Assembly (NCBI GenBank): GCA_027382625.1
Contig: JAJKFJ010020960.1
Coordinates: 1-64,000 of the forward strand
Direction: 5' to 3'
Length of the DNA: 64,000 nucleotides
Origin: Tetmemena sp. SeJ-2015
Taxonomy: Eukaryota; Ciliophora; Spirotrichea; Sporadotrichida; Oxytrichidae
The notes below the pieces were generated by a model. It searched no databases and was not told where the DNA came from. It was given only the letters and a program-made list of their open reading frames with translations. Each line of letters starts with the position of its first letter. Positions within the stretch are counted from its first letter, which is position 1. A program made the position numbers and the translations under genes. Positions 46,530-58,179 of this stretch are shown here, one piece after another.

Positions 46530-49229
46530 TGACTATTCTTTGTTTACCCTTTATCCTTATTAATCCTTCTTGATTGAGGAGGAAACTCTCAATTTAAAGA
46601 CTACTTATAGAGGCTGCGTTAATGTAAGAACTTAATTGCATACTGTTGGATAAAACTTTTAATATTTTAAAATAATAAATGTTTACTTGCTTGTGATTTG
46701 CCTCGAAGGATAGAACAATATAAATATATTAAATTTAAGATAGCTGAAACTGTTTAATCCTCTGAGAAATTAATCAATAGTTTTGTAGCAAAGAGTATCT
46801 CCAATAGATTGCTTTTGCTCAGGAGTGTTTTAGAACTGCTTTTCAAGGAATGGTTTAAAATATGCTACATTTGTGCTAATTTAGGAATTAACAATAGCAC
46901 CAGTAGGCCTTTCTGATACTAATAATTGATTTAAAAAATTGAGTTAAAAGAAAATAATTGAATAAGATGGCGAAAATAAGATTGGATTATCGAGTGTTGG
47001 TAAAAAAGGATTAATAAAAGAAACCCTTTTTTAATAAATTTCACTCTACTCAATAGTCAATTAATTATACAATGAGGTTTTAATTGAAATTGAAATGGAG
47101 GACCGTGGCCCTTTTAAGACTACAATTATTTGATTTATTTTTGCACTCTTCCCTCCACCCAGTCTAATGGGTTTATGATTCTTTATTATCAGTTTCGGAA
47201 TGTTCTAATTAAACCTCATTTTAATTGTTTTATAATGATAAGGTCATGCTTAAATTATCGATATGAGATATTGCTATAAGTTAATTCATTAAATTATGAT
47301 TTTTAAAAAAAATTAATCACTTTAGGGATTTGATCTCAAATTGAATAATAAAATCTTATTCAGTAACGAGGAGATCATCACGACACTTTTTTAAAATTGA
47401 TGCTCTACTCATCTTCCAGAAAATTTATCTTATTTTTCAAAAAGACTAGATCTTTAGGTATGAGAATATTCAGATAAGAACTTAAAAATAAACTTTTAAA
47501 ATTTTATTTTATAAACTTATATAACAAATTGCGAAGATATTTTAGCATATTTAATATTTTTCAATATTATGTTTCTAAAATATTAGATTATACTCTTTTA
47601 GTTGAGTTCTATGAAATTATAGGATCTTCTATCTTTCCAGATAATATTTGTTAAATCATTTAATTTATTAGAAAATCTAATTAAATTAATCTTTGAATTT
47701 AGATTTAATAGCTTCTTTAGTTTTAATAATTCAATACTCCTCTTATAAAGCTCATTCACTCTTACTAACTTTAAGTAGCTCCAATGTCTTTAAAATATAA
47801 AGAAATGGAAATAAAGACAGATAAAATAGAAATCATAAACAATTATAATAAGAAAGTTTGCTTAATTATTGACATACCACAATCCTTAGTACAATGAATC
47901 ATCAGCAAAGTTCAATTTTGTTCTAAGGAGTTATAGCGTTTAATCTGAAGTAATTGACTTCTATTTTTACAGATTTATAATCCAATTGAAGAATTATATA
48001 TTCATAAAATTTAGCATGAATTCTAAAATATCTTATAATATAATTGCTAAATTTAAAGTTTTATCAAATTAGTAACTTTAAGTGGCTCCAATGTCTTTAT
48101 AATAGAAAGATAATATAAAAATCATCAACTCCCGTAATAAGAAAGTTTGTTTACTGATTGACATACCTAAATCCTTAGTAGAATGAATTAACAGCAAAGT
48201 TCAACTTTATATTTAGGAATACTAGCTTATATGCTGAATTAAATGACTGATATATTTAATTTACAAATTATAATCAAATTGAAGAATAAATAGACATTAT
48301 AATTTAACATTAATTTTTTTATTTTATTATAAAATAATTGGTAAGTTTATAGGTTTATATAATTAGTCTATAATAATTCTTTGAGATATCTTAGTTATTC
48401 TAAATTATGAATAAAAATCATAAATTATTGAAATATCGGGCTTTGCGGCTCAATAAGTGTAATAAAAATAAATTTCATAATCCTTAAATCAAAGCGAACA
48501 ATTGTTAAAAGATATTAATTAATCTATCAATTAATTTTTCCGATTAGTTGTGAAAGAAGACAAATTAAATCTCTGAACAATAAATAAAAAGATAAATCTA
48601 TAAAATATTTATTATCAAGCATCACTTTATAATTAACGTAAAATGGAAACTTAGGCTAAAATAAAAATAATAAAAAAGCTATTGACGTGCTCAGGGGTTA
48701 TGACACTTATTTTCTCCTATCTTCCAATATTAAAGATACTCAAAAACTAAAATATTAATTAAAAATTCTACTCAAAAATATTTCCAAACATTTACTAAGA
48801 ACTTAAAATGTATCCTGGAAGATACAAATACATTTTATTCATTAAATTTCAGAATATAAAAGAGATTTTATAAATAATTAGAATTATATTAATTGCATCA
48901 ATTTTATTCTTCATTATAATTTTGAAGAAAAAAGATGCAAGTTTTAATTTTAGCTTAAAATTAATAATTTATTTATTTGAACTACAGATTTTTTAGATAA
49001 AAGCTCTTGGTAGGATGATAAATAAAATCCTGATTAGATATAAATGATATGTTGTGAGGATGTTTTGAGAGAATAAAACTTCATTTAAAGTAATCAAAAA
49101 ATATATCCCTCATTTATAAGTTATTAAGTAGTTAAAATGCTCATTTAGTATTAAAGAGGTGGATTTCTTGATTTCAGATTATTAATTTTTATTTGAATGA
49201 CTTAATCTGATAAAAAGTTACTATTTTAT
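46530..49229. other. AT-rich region without recognised genes
   Basis: No convincing coding block. It contains a tandem duplication at 47765-48330 and otherwise only AT-rich sequence. Confidence 0.4.
47765..48330 (+). repeat. Diverged tandem duplication, unit about 300 bp
   Basis: 47765-48060 and 48065-48330 share ACTTTAAGT.GCTCCAATGT, AATAAGAAAGTTTG, ATTGACATACC and AATCCTTAGTA.AATGAAT in the same order. No ORF is conserved between them. Confidence 0.7.
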
Positions 49230-49548
49230 GTTCAGCCCCGATTTTTTTAAAAAAATTTGAAGTTTTCTGTAAGGCTTGGACGAAAGAGGACGAAGCTCTT
49301 GTCATCTATGTTAAAATTTGACACTGTAAGCGCTCCTTGTTGGCCGAGTATTGCTATAAAAACTTCAAGAAAAGGTAATTTTACAGATTTACTAAATCCC
49401 GCTATTATTGGAAAAGTTCTCAATAAACATGCCGATTATGGATGGGTTTGAAGCTATCTCTTCTAAAAGTAAGTAAAAAAGATTAGAAATAGTGGCTACT
49501 TATTGTAAAAGCTGGCTTCCTATCAAGTAGGGAAAATCGGGGCTGAAC
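49230..49548 (+). mobile_element. MITE with Myb-like fragment, copy 1
   Basis: Inverted ends GTTCAGCCCCGATTTTT and AAAATCGGGGCTGAAC, 319 bp. The interior encodes WTKEDEALVIYVKI and KRSLLAEYCYKNFKKR, resembling the start of a Myb/SANT repeat with one TGA between. The right flank GTATAATATT is also present at copy 2, so it may be part of the element. Confidence 0.75.
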
Positions 49549-49663
49549 GTATAATATTTCTGATAAAAATATATTATAAATTGTTTTATCAATTAAACTT
49601 ACTTTCACATCGCATAATTGTTAAGCCATAAAGAAACGCTTTAAGTTTAATTTAATATTGAAT

Positions 49664-50093
49664 ATACAAGAGCTACTAAATTAGACATTCAACACGAAGC
49701 AATTCAAAGGATTATATTATACTAGAATTTACGACATTGAGAGGAAATACAATCACAAAGAATTTAGATATCACGAGTCTTTTGAATCACTACTTAAAAG
49801 GAGGCTAAGACAAAAATAATTTCTAAGCTTATAAGAACTACTTTAAAATTTAAGAAAGCAGCGACTATATGGATTCGCGAAAGAGTATTTTCATAATATG
49901 CTCAATTTATTAATCCTACATTCCCATGAAATTTCAAATCTTTGAATTTAATATCCACGATCAAAATTTCGAGCTCTTCGATGAAATGTGGGGCCCTCCA
50001 ATAACTAATCCTAAATTGTATTGTATTGGAGATAACTTTTATTTAATATTTTTTCTTGCTTGTCATTACTTAAAGAGGATAGTAAAATAAATT
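49664..50093 (+). CDS. Second paralogue family, member 2 (partial)
   Basis: Open plus frame after a TGA at about 49661: IILEFTTLRGNTITKNLDIT, SSDYMDSRKSIFIICSIYQS, FQIFEFNIHDQNFELFDEMW, GPPITNPKLYCIGDNFY. The S-x-x-SIFII and FEFNIH segments align with the gene at 43031-43624. The N-terminus is missing; it may lie in another block. Confidence 0.5.
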
Positions 50094-50099
50094 TCTTGC

Positions 50100-51107
50100 A
50101 CATTTTTTGTTATTTTTTTATTTAAAGCTAGTAATTTAATAAAAATGAAGATTTAATTTGAGTTTTAAAAAACATTAAAAACCTGAAAAAAATAATTAAG
50201 CCATCTTTTCAAGTAATATCGAGAAGTATTTTTAATTTTTATCTTCTAATAAATACACTTCCTCATGAGAAATCTAGCATTTGATTAAAATAATTTTACG
50301 TAACTAACCTATTATAATTTACATATCATTATAACTATGCTTGTTGTCTTGAAGTTTATTTTAAATTTGTATAAATAATTTTATCTTAATATTTTACTTT
50401 AGTTTATCGAAACTTATAGGGAATATAGAAGGCTTATTATAAGCTTTTTTAAATAAATTTGAAGGATTGACATTTATTTACAATGCTGACAGTAAGAAAA
50501 GTAAGAGACAGAATATAAAGGTAGACTCTTATTGCTCATGTTCACAGATACGCACACTTGAAATCAATGAGAGAATGACTTCTTATTAATTTGTAATTAT
50601 TCATAAACAAGAACATGACTACACATTATATCCTCAAAATGATCATAACTTTTAATTTATTTTTATCTACTTGAAGTTGAAATCTATAAAATTCAAGATC
50701 ATTTAGGTGATGATATTTGAATCATAATTATAGATTTAAAATAAATTAACTCATCCATTCTAAATATAAATTAGGTATAAGGGTTTTAATAATATGGATG
50801 AATATTCTTAATTAAGTTCGCAATTTTCATTAAATTAAAGGCTGCAAAATATATTGAATCTTAAAAATTGACTACTTTTGTATTAAGTTTATTAAAGAGT
50901 GTATCATTTATTCTTTGATCTTTTTAGATAAATTCTATTTTATAGTTTGACATAAATTTAGCTATCAATATTTATCATTTAAAATTTTTTATTTCTTGTT
51001 CCCAAATGGGATTAAAAAGAGTTAGTAATTATTTAGCCAGAAATAATAATTCAGTCTAACATAATTTTATATTGGATATTTTTGTACTCAATCTTTAGCC
51101 CTTAAAT
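50100..51107. other. AT-rich spacer, nothing recognised
   Basis: No coding block with better than chance appearance and no repeat found. Confidence 0.35.
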
Positions 51108-53318
51108 TCAAAAAGATAAAAACTTCAGTGAAACTTGGCCAATAATTACTACAAGAAAAAAAAGTTATAACTAATAGTATAGGATCAATTGCGATTAGGG
51201 GTAATTCTTAATAAATAGATGCTTTAATCTTATGAACTGTTTGCTTTATGATAAAATTTGCAGTTTGGAGAGTCACCTCCTTAGGTAAAATTATATCTGA
51301 ACCGCGCTGCAAGAATAGCTTGTAGTGTTCATCCTTCTTCGCAATGTAGCAAGTTTCCTCAAATTTGCGAAGCCACCTCCTGTAATCTTCTGTGCCATAA
51401 ATAAGCTTGCTGAATGCCTTGGCCTTTTACTTCTCCATTTCAATATCGGGTGCTTTGACGTTGTTGGGCACCTCATCATAATTCACGAGGATGAACCTGT
51501 TAGCCTCCAGCATGAACTCCACGTCGAGCTGAGTTGATTTGATCATTATCCTTTGTTGAATTGTTTATCCCTCCCAGTCGTTTGCTTCTGCTCCCCCGTA
51601 GCGTGGGTTCGGAACCCTGCACTGCCTCCTGCTTCTCCATTCGTAAAAGTACTTGCACTCTCTGCTCTTGGGATTCATGATCTGTGGGAATAGTTTCCTT
51701 AAACTAAATACGGCACACTCGATGTGAGTGACCTTGCGCACGGCCGCCTTGCCTAACGATTTATTCAAGTCCTAGTATGCGCTCAGTATCTTCTCTGCCC
51801 CTCTCACCAAGCCAAACAGCTCACACAGGTCCTTCTCGATTCTCTCGCTGAAGTTTTCGTATTCGCATGACTTGATAAAGTTGCTGTGCCTTAGAGTAAT
51901 CTGCCTCAGCTTCTTCAGTAGTTCGTAGACGGATAGCCCAGCAAACACTCCACTGAATATATAGTCTGTGCCTCGATTGGAATATCGTGAGCGCATCGAA
52001 GCACTCAACGCCACCGTTCTCAAGAGGTAGTTCCTCTTGATCTTCTTGCACGTCTCCCTTAAATCATTTGTCACATCTTTGAGCTCTGTATGAAGGGGAG
52101 GGGTGTGATATTAGACTTGGAGTGCATGGACTGGAAAGTTTGAGTGAACTATTTTCGCAGAAGACGTGCGCGGGCGTTGAGGGTTAGGCATTCGTCGAAG
52201 GCAAAGTATACTGCCTGAATCTCTCGTTCACTCAACATCCTTTGAGTAATGTATTTGGCTTCATCCCCGATAGTAATCTCATCGTCAATTTAAATTTCGA
52301 TCTCTTCAAGACGTTTGAAAGGAATCATTATTCCTCTCCTGGCTTGTTGACCTTATCTTCTATAACAGCTCTCTGCTTCGTTTATGATTTAGACGCCCAG
52401 TGCTCTCTGCAGGCCGCTTTTACTTAATCAAGGAGGCCTTTAATCCTCTTGTTTCGACTTTTCCCATTGGCAAGAGTTCCCTGCGATAGGTCAATGTCTA
52501 GAGCTTTCCTCATGTTCGACGCCAATTGACCATTGAAGCTTCGTGTGGTGAGTCGTATAGAGTTCAGAGCGCGGAGATAATTTTGAGTGGTCTCGGGTAG
52601 GTGGCATAGCTGCGAGCAGTGCCTCATTTCAAACGGCTCTAAACCTGGGCTGCATTGGGTTCCCTTGCTGTGAGCGTAGCAGCGGTGAGGCAGGAAGGTG
52701 TCGCGGATAGTGGTAGGGTCTCTAGAGTATACTAGCCGCATGAGTTCCACAATTGCAGACTCCACAGATAGGAGAGCAGACAAGGCATTGATTACGCTTT
52801 TATGTAATAAGGAAGGGAGCTTCTGGATGACCTATTCCTATCGTCGCTGTGAGTGAGTTGGCCCATGTACTATGATTTCTTTCTAGCTAAATGGAACTGA
52901 GCCATCTAAGATGAGGGTGGAGTGGTAGCGGTTCTCCGAAAGCTGAGCGAGGGGATTCCAATGCAGACCGATTGCTCGTCGTTTACCAGCATTCAAAGGA
53001 TCTTATGTGTCATTCTCAGAGGCAAGAGTTCCGCTGGACTAGGTTGACTGCTCTGATTGTTGATATAGTTCAGTCTTGGCATTTGAGCGGAGCTGGAGGA
53101 GCTAGTCCGAATCCAAAGGTGGTAGTACATAGCGGCGAGACTGGGAAAGTTCGTTGGAGTGGCGGTCCGCATCTTTTAATTAAATAGGTGGCCGTTAATT
53201 ATTTAAGAAGGGTGGGCGGTTATTAATCAAAGATACGATTGGGGGTTCGGTGAGCTTGATTAATTAAATTTCGCTGACTGGCTGTATTACTTCTCCTGCT
53301 ACTCCTACTACTACTTCG
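51108..53318 (-). CDS. Large protein gene, frameshifted, probably element-borne
   Basis: Three consecutive minus-strand frames, each long and Gln-codon dependent. First, about 53318-52345: DADRHSNELSQSRRYVLPPL, QLSENRYHSTLILDGSVPFS, RLVYSRDPTTIRDTFLPHRC, DLSQGTLANGKSRNKRIKGL. Second, about 52345-52085: KRLEEIEIQIDDEITIGDEA, REIQAVYFAFDECLTLNARA. Third, 52090-51108: ELKDVTNDLRETCKKIKRN, VFSLRKLFPQIMNPKSRECK, YDEVPNNVKAPDIEMEKQKA, FSKLIYGTEDYRRWLRKFEE, a hydrophobic C-terminus, stop TGA 51110-51108. Together about 710 residues joined by two frame changes. Family not recognised. The GC content, lack of IESs and terminal hairpin favour a transposon or virus-like origin over a host gene. Confidence 0.5.
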
Positions 53319-53333
53319 GCCAGTCAGCGAAAT
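53268..53333. repeat. Perfect 15-bp hairpin at the 5' end of the large minus-strand gene
   Basis: ATTTCGCTGACTGGC (53268-53282) and its exact reverse complement GCCAGTCAGCGAAAT (53319-53333) flank a 36-nt loop made of CTCCTACTACTA-like triplets. The ORF's upstream TGA lies in the outer arm. It could be a terminus, a replication or transcription signal, or an mRNA hairpin. Confidence 0.7.
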
Positions 53334-53339
53334 ATTTTC

Positions 53340-53960
53340 AGGGTTGGGCGACCTTGTATTTGATTTATACTTACGCAATTTAAAATGATCCTATACTTAG
53401 TGAAAAATAGATTATATTTCCTAATAAGCTTTTATCAATACAAAAAATATTATTTTTAATACCAATTTAAAATAAGAGGGTATCTATTCATAATACATAA
53501 TTATTTTTATTAACAAAAATATTCCTGACATGAAACTAGAAAAATCCTTCATAGTCTTGTCTTAGAAACTGTCATTATAAGACAAGGATGTTATCTTAAA
53601 AGGCGATATAATAAACCTAATTGACAAAAATCATAATTATAAATGTGAATGCACCAGCATAGATATCAACACAGAAAAAGCTTAATTAAAATATTAAATT
53701 ATAAAATAAATTTAGCTACCATCTTAATAGATCAAGATATTAAATGAACTAGATTCATAGATATTTAATTACAAATTACGTTAGGAAGTACTAATTAATC
53801 TTAAGGTTTCATAGAAAATGAATCCTCAATTTTAAAAGACTTGAAGCAAGTATAAGATTAATAATTTACTAATTTTAAATAAACATTCGCAAATAAGCTC
53901 TATATTTTGATAATTTAAATAAGATAGTTCTAGTTTTTAACTTATTTAAATTATCAAATT
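53340..53960. other. AT-rich spacer, nothing recognised
   Basis: No coding block seen. Confidence 0.35.
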
Positions 53961-54520
53961 AAAAAGTTAAATGAAGAACTTGTGATGTGGCACCTATATT
54001 GGCTTAGTAATAGGTAGGGATATCCACATTTTATTATTCTATGCCTCTATGTTTTGGGTTGATTTCAATAGAAGTTATCTAGTTTATTAATCGTCTGTTT
54101 TAAATTTCACACTTGAAAGTGGTGGGGATTCAGGTGGCCATAGAGCCCTGGGGGAAATTAGTAGATATCTAAATTGATAAATAAGTTGAGTGGTCTATTG
54201 CTGACTCACTTATCCTGCTTCAGTACGAAAGGATGAGTCTAAAAACACAATATTTCAGCTTGGAGATCACCAAACGCAGCTTAGTGCTGTTAGTTTTCAG
54301 TTTCTAGCTATTCTACTTTTTTTACTGAATCATCCCGCATGAAGCATGAATACTGGACCTTTGCGCTCAAAAATATTGGTGACGTGGATGCCACTTGTAT
54401 TGCCAATCACACATACTTAATTCATACACCAATTTGGGATTAAATACCTTTATGGATTGCTGAATTTCTCTTAAATTACAAATGTAATTTATTCATCAAC
54501 ATTTAAAGATAACTTTATAA
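53961..54520 (+). CDS. Coding blocks of an unidentified, possibly membrane, protein
   Basis: Block one: ATG 53970 followed by MKNL, an in-frame TGA, then CGTYIGLVIGRDIHILLFYA, SMFWVDFNRSYLVYQSS, ESGGDSGGHRALGEISRYLN. Block two (about 54215-54340): RKDESKNTIFQLGDHQTQLS, FQFLAILLFLLNHPA. Block three (from about 54345): KHEYWTFALKNIGDVDATCI, LIHTPIWDQIPLWIAEFLLN. Frame changes separate them. Not assigned to a family. Confidence 0.4.
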
Positions 54521-55410
54521 TAAAAACTATAACCTAATATATTCTTTCATTTTTGACATTTTTTTTAATTTTTTTATTTAATTTTTTGATAAAAAATTAG
54601 AGAATATTTAGTAAAATAAATTAATTAATTTTTATTTGTTGCAATATTTTAATTGAATTTGAGTTAAAATGCAGAATTATTCATAAAAAATAAACATATT
54701 TAATAGTTTATATTTTATCATAAAAATTAAAATTAAAAATAAGATAAATATAAAATTAAATTAAAATATATTGCAAAATGTAAACTGAAACTTCGGTAAG
54801 ATCATCCACGTCAGTCTTTGCAGTATAAAATAAAGAGATATAATTGTAGTGAAACGTGGATAGAAGAATAAAATCAAAGCCCAATTCTTAATTAAAGATG
54901 TGATTTAAGATATAATGATTGAAGGTCATTGATTGGCTAATATGGTATAATTCTAATATTGATTTGTGTTTATAATAACTATTAGAACTTTAAAAAATAA
55001 TTCTGATTTTTAATTGAATTTCGATGTAAAGATCAGTGATTAACCAATGAGGTGCCTAAATTTAAATAAAATATAATCTTTTCCTATTTAATGACTAAAA
55101 TATATCACTCCTTACTTTTCTTTTCAAACCCGATAAGTTCATCATTAGCGAATAAATTTAAGTTGCATTTAAGAACTGTTTAATTTCTCTAATTCACTAA
55201 TCTAAACAATTAATTACCTTTACAATTCAAAGCACTATAATGAAAATAGCGAATACTTCGCCTGTTTTCTTTGAGATCTTATCATTCTTGCCTTGAAATA
55301 GGCTGCTCACTTCTCAAAATCTTAACAGAAAAATTTAAATAATTGCATATTAATTTTTAATAACTTACTATTTCCATTTGCCAAGACTCATTCAAACTTC
55401 TCTACCCAAC

Positions 55411-56099
55411 ATGGAAGGCTTTTGATACTACTTTTCATACAGCTTTGACAGTGTTTTTGATTAAGACAAAGAAGAAGTTAGGTTCTATCTCAAGACCTAT
55501 TAGGAAAACTGTTTTGGACAAGTCCTATAACAATAATTTGATTTCATTAAGCTTATAAGGAACAGAGTGGTATTACATTAATTCTTATTTATGATGTTTA
55601 ATTACTATTTATATAAATTTATTATATCTGAAAAGAGAGTATCTCAAAATAGAGGTCATTTTATAGAGGATGATAGTGAAGGATTGGATTGGGACTATTT
55701 CTCTAATTCAACTTTAGTGGAAAAAATAAAAGACTCTAGCTACTGCAAATCTAGACACAGCATTTTAATAATATTTAGAGCTAAAAATTATGACGAATAT
55801 TACAATGAATCTAATACTTAAGAGCTTTTAGAAATAAAATTGAGCGAATATTAAGAACCAATTGTAGAAATGAAATGCTAACTTGACTAAAGATTCTAAT
55901 TTTGGAGATTATATTAGTTTAGTTCAATATAAAGAGAAATGCTAATGATAAATAAAGTCGGTCATGATGAAGTACTATTTTATGATATTGATGACGATGA
56001 TTGGTTAGACTTTGATAATCTATCAGCAGCAGATAAGTAATTATAATAAAGTAAATATATCAAATTATCAAAATATAAAAACTTCATTTTTTTTATTTG
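55411..56099 (+). CDS. Second paralogue family, member 3
   Basis: From ATG 55411 (MEGF, then an in-frame TGA) the frame reads YYFSYSFDSVFDQDKEEVRF, YLKTYQENCFGQVLQQQFDF, RGHFIEDDSEGLDWDYFSNS, SSYCKSRHSILIIFRAKNYD, EIKLSEYQEPIVEMKC, then an acidic stretch FYDIDDDDWLDFDNLSAADK. CKSRHSI plus EIKLSEYQEPI aligns with member 4 (CKSKHSI, ELKLNDYGEPI). The frame runs straight into the palindromic element at 56100, so its 3' end may be truncated. Function unknown. Confidence 0.55.
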
Positions 56100-56246
56100 C
56101 AATTTTATATTGTAGATTTAGAATTAATTTTCAAAATTTTATGGGATGTGACTCCCTGACCATTTGTCAGATTGACAGGTGAAGAGCTGACCATTAACCA
56201 AATTTAAATCCATCTCCATTTATCACATTTCCGTCATCACAATGGT

Positions 56247-56629
56247 AATAGCCGTAGTTAAAGCCTTCCCCAAGCATGTCTCACCTACTGCGGTCTGTCC
56301 TCGTCCACAGCGAGTTAGATATCTATGACCGGAGTGGTTCCTTTGGACAGGTCGGAGCCCCCTGGAGGGGGGTTCGAACCCCGCTGGTGACTGGAGGCAG
56401 TATTTATGAGTGAGCAGGAGTTTACTTTAAGGGCAATCAGAGAGCTGAGAATAAAACAGTGTTAAAGTTGGCCAGTTATAGAGGAAGGAGTAATACTACG
56501 ACTGTCAGAGGACGGGTGGAGGAGGTGACCAGCAGGGTTCGAACCTCCCTTCGGGGAGTCTCCGGCCTTGGACGAGGACAGACTGCAGTAGGTGAGACAT
56601 GCTTGGGGAAGGCTTTAACTACGGCTATT
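56247..56629. repeat. Inner inverted repeat enclosing two tRNA-like segments
   Basis: 61-bp arms 56247-56307 and 56569-56629 match in reverse complement with about three mismatches. The 260-bp centre contains GGTTCGAACC at 56371-56380 and 56536-56545, each in a context that folds as a T-arm followed by an acceptor-like GCTGGTSAC: the first on the plus strand, the second on the minus strand. GACCGGAGTGGTT upstream of the first resembles a D-arm / A box. No anticodon arm could be assigned with confidence. Confidence 0.6.
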
Positions 56630-56636
56630 ATTATCC

Positions 56637-56955
56637 GTTCAGCCCCGATTTTTCAAAAACTTTTGAGTTTCCTTCTGTAAGACCTGGACGAAAGAGGACG
56701 AAGCAGTTGCCATCTGGGTTAAAACTTGGTACTGTAAGCACTCCTTTTTGGCCGAGTATTGCTAGAAAAATGTAAAAATAAAGGTAATTTTACTTTATTA
56801 AATTCCACAATTGTATTATAATTTATGGATTTGAACATGCCAATTATGGATGGGTTTGAAGCAACTTCTCTAAAGTTCAGTAAAAAGACTAAAAACAGTG
56901 GCTACTTACTGGGCAAGTTGGCTTCCTAGCCAGTAGTGAAAAATCGGGGCTGAAC
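56637..56955 (+). mobile_element. MITE with Myb-like fragment, copy 2
   Basis: 319 bp with the same inverted ends as copy 1. The interior is open with WTKEDEAVAIWVKTWYCKHS and FLAEYCQKN, without the TGA of copy 1. Nested in the palindromic element. Confidence 0.75.
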
Positions 56956-57186
56956 GTATAATATTATTGTGATAACCGAAATGTGATAAATGGAGATGGA
57001 TGTAAATTTGACTAACGGCAAGCTTGAAACCTGTCAATCTGACTGTGGTCAAGGAGTCACATCCCATATAATTTTGAAGATTAATTCTAAATCTACAATA
57101 TAAAATTGAAAGCATATTTAAGGAATTTATAATTAGAATTTTGGGAATGTGCTTCATAATAATTCTTGTTAAAATTTTCAAAACTT

Positions 57187-57516
57187 AAATATATCGCTTC
57201 AAATTTGAGCAAACTTAATTTAACTGACTTCTTCAACAAAAATAGCATTAACATATTTTATATAGCTTGAAATTATCTGAGCAGGATAAAAGTTTTTAGA
57301 ACAGCAAAGAATATCTGCTACTTTATTTACAAATTTTCATTTTTTCCTGACTTATTGGTGAAGAAATTACACCAAAATTTACTTTATTTGACAATTGTTT
57401 ATAATGCATATACGAAACTTGATCATAGCCAGTATGTTGCTACTTTGATTGAAAAAGGAATAATTGCAGTAATTACAAATTTAGGATATCATTATCTTAA
57501 AAGAGCTTATCCTTGA
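57187..57516 (+). CDS. Unidentified coding block
   Basis: Plus frame: SNLSKLNLTDFFNKNSINIF, an in-frame TGA, NYLSRIKVFRTAKNICYFIY, FPDLLVKKLHQNLLYLTIVY, HSQYVATLIEKGIIAVITNL, ending at TGA 57514-57516. Mostly helical, no family recognised. Confidence 0.35.
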
Positions 57517-57858
57517 TTACTATAGCTAAATATAATATGGTTTTCACAATTATTATATATCTCATTTTAAGTATTAATTAGGCTTTTTGTATTTCGGGAG
57601 GCCTCTCTTAGGAAATCTAGATAGAATAAATAACTTATTATGTCTTAAATACATGGAAGCTGAATAGTAATAAGATAAAATATTGTTTGAGCTACTTATC
57701 CAAGTAAATGATTACTTAAAATATATAATTTTCATAATTAAATATACCTCTATACTTCAATATTGCTTAATTATTATTAAAATTCTATAAAAAATAGTAA
57801 TTTTTGTAAATTCTCGGATGAGAATTATAAAATCTTACATTTAATATTATCATAACAG

Positions 57859-58176
57859 GCCCGTTTTTCAGAAAATTGTCATTTTGCCTCTGAAGAGCCT
57901 GAACGAAGAAATTGTAACATCAAATCTACTTATAAAAATTGGTACTTTAAGCGATTAAAGTGTTCCTATTGGCTGTATTTTGCTTAAAACCATTTTTAAA
58001 AAGGATTTTACCTTGATTATTAATTTATGCAAGAAAGGGAACGTTTTCCTCCACCAACATTCTCAAATATCTTAAATTCAAGTCAAATTTTCTAAAGTGC
58101 TGTAAAGACTAAAAATACTGGTTACTTATAGTAAAAACTGTGTTTCTAATCAGTAATAATAAAAAATCGGGGCCGG
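57859..58176 (+). mobile_element. MITE copy 3, degenerate
   Basis: Ends GGCCCGTTTTTCAGAAAA and AAAAAATCGGGGCC. The interior aligns with copies 1 and 2 along its length (TACTTTAAGCG, TGGTTACTTATAGTAAAA) with many changes. No open frame left. Confidence 0.6.
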
Positions 58177-58179
58177 CAT

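Larger units (their letters stand above)
56100..57108. mobile_element. Palindromic element with long TIRs, containing a MITE
   Basis: Outer arms 56100-56241 and 56966-57108 are reverse complements (CAATTTTATATTGTAG outward; CATCTCCATTTATCACATTT inward), about 85-90 percent alike by eye. A second, nearly perfect inverted pair lies inside (56247-56307 and 56569-56629). Between those arms are two opposed tRNA-like segments. The MITE copy at 56637-56955 is inserted between the inner right arm and the outer right arm. No protein gene seen. It abuts the 3' end of the gene at 55411. Confidence 0.75.

Noticed and set aside
51325..51537. Plus-strand ORFs at 51.3-51.5 and 52.97-53.19 kb
   Set aside because: They lie opposite the continuous Gln-recoded minus-strand gene and have no independent support.
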